DNA from: Hypomesus transpacificus
Taxonomy: Eukaryota; Chordata; Actinopteri; Osmeriformes; Osmeridae
Direction: 5' to 3'
Assembly (NCBI RefSeq): GCF_021917145.1
Contig: NC_061065.1
Coordinates: 9,332,351 to 9,396,350 of the forward strand
DNA: 64,000 nt
Shown one piece after another: positions 59,340 to 64,000 of the stretch (the first letter of the stretch is position 1; each line of letters begins with the position of its first letter). The notes under the pieces were generated by a model. It made no database searches, was not told the DNA's origin, and worked only from the letters and a program-made list of their open reading frames with translations. The position numbers and the translations under genes are program-made.

Positions 59340-60383
59340 CTACTTGGACTGCTTCTCTGCGTCCATCAGTGCAGAGCGGATACCAAGCTTCTGAAGTTCC
59401 TCCACCAAGTCTCCACTCTGGTGCATCTGTAACAGGATATCACAACCCCCGACAAACTCCCCATTGAAGTACACCTGAGGGATGGTGGGCCAATTAGAGA
59501 AGCTCTTCACGCCTGTGGGAGACAAGGTTTACTGTAAATTACATTTATTGTTGCGTATAAATGCTCATACATTGTTTATGACATTATTTTGATTCATTGA
59601 CCAGTATTTCAACATTTGAGTGGTAATATGAATATCAAATGACAAGTCTGGTACAGTAACCATGACTGTCCAGCTAGCAAAGCATTTGTCATAGCTTCCT
59701 TGTTTTTTGCAAGTTTGCGCAGATAGAGCTTGCGCAAGTAGAATGCCACCGGCATTATTCTTGGTATTGTCAACTGTTGTAACTAGTCAGGCACGTCATG
59801 TCCAGCTTTCTACATGTAGGCCCACCACCACGCCCATGGGCCGGCTGCAGAATACTGATAAAACGTTAGGAATAAAAAGCTACCACTACCTTCAAGTCAA
59901 GAGCCAAAAACGGAAAACACAAAAAACTGGCTTGAAATAAACGTTTTGTAAACGTTGTCGTTAAGCTAAGGCTAGTCTTGGCTAAGAAGCCCAAAACGTC
60001 ATGAGTTTTAGGATGAATTCACAAAGACATCCAAAACCCAACGAGCAAAACAACAAGCTAGTACAGTACAATAACTTGTCACACTGACCTTGTCTCAGAT
60101 CCTGGTCGTCCAACACGTTGTAAGCAGCATAGTCATCCACTCCATGCATCCGGAGGATTTGAACAACGGCATTGCTGAAGCCACACATCGGCTGTGCGGG
60201 TGTACCTTTCATAAACACAACAACTTTGTCTTTCTTTACCATGTCACCAAGGTCTTTATGTTGGTCTGCCGCACACATTAGCCGGGCGGACACAAACGAC
60301 ACATGTCCATCAGCTTGCTTTGGCAGATACGCCAACGAATTCGCCCGCAGACAACGAACAGTCGACCTGAGGAGGTTGTTCAT
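59340..60383 (-). CDS. glrx5: Glutaredoxin 5 (mitochondrial monothiol glutaredoxin)
   Basis: Holds a [2Fe-2S] cluster with glutathione and passes it from the ISCU assembly machinery to acceptor proteins; needed for haem synthesis and lipoylation. Two exons on the minus strand: 60383-60089 (295 nt, ends CAAG|GTCAGT) and 59512-59340 (173 nt, TAG), total 155 aa; human is 157. Seen: a basic N-terminus [20 protein letters not shown] fitting a mitochondrial presequence, [20 protein letters not shown] with the monothiol CGFS active site, [20 protein letters not shown], and a short tail. The open frame before the ATG begins at TTG and is not used. It lies convergent to ints9 and head-to-head with clmn, as GLRX5 and CLMN are near neighbours on human 14q32. 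Confidence 0.96.
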
Positions 60384-62629
60384 GTTTTCAGTCGACGTCA
60401 AACGAGAAATTGAATCACAAATTTAGAGATCTGATATTAACTATCGCCCTTTCACACACAACACAATTTACAGTCGCGACACAAACATTCTACTCCTCAG
60501 TAAGTCAAGGATGGAAGGAAGTAATATGTAAGAACGATCATTCATTGGACTTTACAAAGTCAGGCTTACGTGTCATTGGTTACATATTACGTCAATCACT
60601 TCGCTTACGCAAGTTCTAAAATGGATTTAAACAGAAGTTAAATTATTAGTTTAAAACAAAAATCGTACAAAGGATTTAATAAATGTATCTATATAATAGG
60701 CAAAATAAACATATATAACAATGAGGCAAGTTAAAATAACATGTCATTTTCAAACGGTTAGGTGTGTTTCCGGGGTGATACCATATACGCGTGTCTAAAC
60801 CACAAAGCAAGAAGTCGTTGTTGACGCATTCACTCTGAATTCAACTGAAGTAAGCTACATGTAAGTATTTCAGGTGTTGCCGTAGAACATAATTGTTAGT
60901 CTTGTCAGATAATGGAATTTAGTGCTATATGTCTAAACATGCAGAACGTTTTTCTAGGAAGAACGTTTTTCTAGTAAACACGACTATCACAGTCCCACAG
61001 TCCCTCAATTGCCATCTTGTGATGTAGCTCCAAACAAAGAAAGTTGTTGGCAGCTAAACAAGGTAGCATAAAGTAAAGTCAAAGAAGCTAAGGCGTGACT
61101 TCTGGAGTCTCAGGAGTTTCACGTGCGATGTTCCTAGTACATTTCTCCTTAGGAATCCCTGCTTTCCACGGTGGTGACGGTGCCGTTTAGTAACCGTCAC
61201 CTTTCTTGAAGCAGGCAGAGAAAGCATTGCGCGGGGGGCAGAAATTGATTGACAGGAAGAGATGTACCTGACAAACAGTTCGGCCTCCACATCGTCTATC
61301 TGACCAGGGCCACCACATCTCTTCTGAATTTCAATTATGCCACTATCCTCAATCATTCGAAAATAATGTATCTACCTGCTTTTTTTTATTATTACAGGTT
61401 AGACCCACTTTTCCCAAAGCAGAAAATTATAACAGGTAATTAATCAACCAACCGAGAAATTGCCCAATATTAAATGTATTTAATGGGTCACCTAATATAT
61501 CTGTATGGGTGTGCTTCTTTTCCAGGAAAAGCTGAACCTCTCTGGGCTTCAACTGACCAGATATCCAATAGTGAAAGGCCTCTTTGTACACCAATTGCCT
61601 GTAAATTTGTTTCAAAATAAAGTTGCTTTCAATCGGTCACGGGTGTCTGCAACGTTTCATTGAAAGTTAATGCCGTAATGTAACTTTCCATCAAAATTAC
61701 ATAAATGTTTCAGATGCAATGAGAAACTTGGTGGAAAGTTGCACTTGACGAGGTATCAGTATCACTCCAAGCATCCGACATGCGCTTCTGACATGACAAA
61801 AACAAAAGTATAACTGTTTCTTCATCCACTCAATAATTGGGTGGATGTTAAGAGGGATGGTGAGATGTAGGAGGAGATTTGGCGTGTTGAGGCAAGGTAC
61901 TTAGCTGCTTATCACTATTTCACAATCTCATTCACTGAGCTTCTATCTCACCTTATCCTCCACCGTCTTGGGAGTTTTGTCACACATGTTCTAGGGGAAC
62001 ATTTAATTGTTCTTGGGAAGTCTTGCAGTACTAGTTCAGCTAAGGCTGTTGCCTTTTTGTGAATCGCTTGTCATGACATGTCTTTAATGGCAAGGCACCT
62101 GGATAAGAGCTTATTTGATCAGGGGGAATCTACTGGACAGACTAATGTTGGCGTACTCCAAGGTAATTGCATTGACCAGAAATGGGATGTTGAAGTGACG
62201 GGTGTTAACTTTGTTACTGATTTCAGGCGTTGCAGTTTTTTTGCAGTTTTTTTTTGCAGTTTTTTTTTTGCAGTTTTTTTGAACAATGTAATTCTTTACA
62301 ACTTTTATTACATGTAAATACTTTTTAGACACTGTCCTTGGCTTGGTGACATCTCGTTGCAAAACCACGTAACACCATTCAAATTCATTAAAGAAAAAGG
62401 TGCATTGAAACCAAATAAAGGATTACTAGTAACCCAGGGTCATATTTAAATTCAGCTTTCTGGATGCACATATTTGCAGTACCGCTCAGGTCTCATCATG
62501 TTCCCTTAGTCATCTACTTGGCCTTTTACAGTCACAGTTATGTTCACTTTAACATATGTAAAGTTTCTTCAACCAATGTGTACAGTTGAGTTGTGCAAGT
62601 CAAGACAAACCACCTTCTTCCTCTGCCAG
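60384..62629. other. glrx5 promoter and upstream part of clmn
   Basis: The glrx5 promoter lies just right of 60383. The first clmn exon (N-terminal about 35 residues before the CH1 domain) should be here or be interrupted; I could not find it. A minus-strand frame at 61054-61356 is unrecognised. A T-rich tandem of GCAG plus T-runs lies at 62231-62281. Confidence 0.45.
62231..62281. repeat. GCAG(T)n tandem repeat
   Basis: Four copies of GCAG followed by T runs of increasing length (7 to 10), upstream of the first recognised clmn exon. Confidence 0.8.
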
Positions 62630-64000
62630 GTGAGAGGGAAGCTATTCAGAAAAGAACGTTCACCAGGTGGATAAACGCACACTTGGAAAAAGTAAGGCAC
62701 ACAGAAAGTTGTCTGAACACTTCTCATCTTACTTGTTGCCATGTTTTGACTTTGAATGGTCACTGGCATTGATTCACATAACTTAAAAGTATGATATGTC
62801 AAGTATCAGTCCAGCCAACTAAGTATCTCCTCCAGTTTCCAATAAAGGTTGAAGACCTCTTCACGGATATACAAGATGGGAGAGTGCTCCTGGCGTTACT
62901 GGAGGAGCTGTCGGGATGCAGACTGGTGAGGAATAACAGTGCTATAGGTGGACTGACTAACTATTGAAATGGAGAATGTTTCTACACAGAGTCAATGATT
63001 ATGTATGAACATCTATCAAATTGTCAGTGTAACTGACATGTGACCATTCTCTTCATTACATATCTACTGTTTAAGTAAACTTTTACTCTTGTGTTCTTTT
63101 GCAGTACCACAGATTCAGACCATCCTTACACCGCATCTTCCGACTCAACAACATTGCAAAGGCATTGGCTTTCCTTGACGACAGACATGTAAGTGACAAC
63201 TCTGCTTTTCCTTGAGCAATAGAGGGCCAGACTGGCATAATTGGCAATATATCCTTGTAGATCAAGATGTAGTTGTACTTTTTAAGTTTATTTGTTTTGG
63301 TTTCTTTACAGGTGAAGCTACAGAGCATTGACGTTGTTACTATTGCTGATGGCGTTCCCTCTGCTGTCCTCGGCTTGATCTGGAATATTATCCTATTTTT
63401 TCAAGTGAAAAACACTCTTTCTCTCTTCCTCTTTCACTCCCTCTTTCTCCCCCATGCCTCCCGTCTCTCTGACTTGTCTAACTCTCTCCCTCTTTCTCTC
63501 TCCCCTCACATTTCCTTTCCTTTCTCAACACTTTCTCTCCTTTTCACTCACTCTCTCTCTAACACACATACATTCTAAATCAGTTAAGGTACCTTTATGT
63601 TATGGTATGTCATCTTTTTCCTCTCAGATAAAAGAGGTCACAAGTGGCCTCCAGAAACATCTCTCGTCCAGCCTCTCATCATTACCCATCAGCTGTTTCC
63701 CTTCACCCTGTGACCTTTCACCTGTCACTGATGACTTCAACCACCCTAACACCCTGCCTTCCAAGGGCAGGAAGGCTGCCAGCAACCAACAGCATCATGG
63801 AAAAGCTATCAAGACACTTCTGCACTGGGTACAACGACGCACATCAAAGTAAGTTAGGAGATATACGAGAGAGTTATAAATGTGTTTCCTTGTCTGATTG
63901 ACTGCCTCTTGTCTACCAGGTTTGGCGTAAGTGTACTTGACTTTGGAAAGAGCTGGAGCAGTGGTCTGGCTTTCCTGGCTCTGGTTAAATCCGTAGCCCC
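62630..64000 (+). CDS. clmn: Calmin (calponin-homology, transmembrane), partial
   Basis: Actin-binding protein with tandem CH domains and, in full-length family members, a C-terminal membrane anchor; known from testis and neurons. Exons seen: 62630-62691, 62836-62925, 63105-63188, 63312-63404, 63628-63848 and 63920 to the window edge, all in consistent phase. CH1: EREAIQKRTFTRWINAHLEK, DLFTDIQDGRVLLALLEELS, HRIFRLNNIAKALAFLDDRH, GLIWNIILFFQ. A Ser/Pro-rich linker follows (IKEVTSGLQKHLSSSLSS). CH2 begins KAIKTLLHWVQRRT, then FGVSVLDFGKSWSSGLAFLA. These match calmin in wording and domain order as I know it, and glrx5 is the expected neighbour. The N-terminal exon is not identified and the C-terminus is outside the window, so SYNE- or spectrin-like CH pairs are the only alternatives and fit less well. 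Confidence 0.9.

Noticed and set aside
60384-60401. Six extra residues before the glrx5 start
   Set aside because: They begin at TTG; the ATG at 60383 opens a typical mitochondrial presequence.

Overview
This window is nuclear DNA from a ray-finned (teleost) fish. The evidence is vertebrate genes with short GT-AG introns, a gene order that combines pieces of several human chromosome arms, many tRNA-Cys-derived SINE fragments with the common fish 3' tail (TGGATAA..GCGTCTGCTAAATG), short hAT-like elements, and abundant CT/GT microsatellites. I cannot name the species from the sequence alone.

Layout. 1-9,233 has no gene I can support; it holds two hAT-type short elements with 8-bp target-site duplications and SINE pieces. 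9,234-13,048 (minus) is rad51ap2: one large exon plus a small last exon carrying the RAD51-binding C-terminal signature. 18,035-30,013 (plus) is vsnl1 (visinin-like 1, 191 aa), whose first coding intron is about 11 kb and full of microsatellites. 33,290-34,404 (minus) is sf3b6 (splicing factor p14, 125 aa). It is divergent from tdrd6 (plus, coding 37,060-45,429), which has a 5.8-kb exon with seven Tudor domains and then about a dozen small exons encoding an extra Tudor-like module and an acidic tail; 2,263 aa predicted. Convergent to it is pla2g7 (minus, 47,285-51,702, 370 aa, ten coding exons). Divergent from pla2g7 is ints9 (plus, 52,691-57,897, 17 coding exons, 658 aa). Convergent to that is glrx5 (minus, 59,340-60,383, 155 aa). 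Head-to-head with glrx5 is clmn (calmin), entered at 62,630 and running off the right edge inside its second CH domain.

Exon joins were worked out by hand from GT/AG sites and reading-phase continuity. For vsnl1, sf3b6 and ints9 the joined lengths equal the lengths I know for the human proteins (191, 125 and 658 aa), which supports the models. Two neighbouring genes (rad51ap2, tdrd6) belong to germline or meiotic biology; the others are housekeeping or neuronal. They are neighbours through inherited synteny, not a functional operon. I found no undescribed multi-gene system. The most interesting points are gene-level: a Pla2g7 that starts with a myristoylation-type MGNTCS N-terminus instead of a secretion signal; a 41-bp minisatellite of eight copies that has captured the last codons and stop of pla2g7; the many-exon acidic tail of tdrd6 with an in-exon 21-bp repeat; a rad51ap2 stop codon overlapped by a poly(A) signal; and a vsnl1 splice acceptor preceded by a (TG)14 tract.
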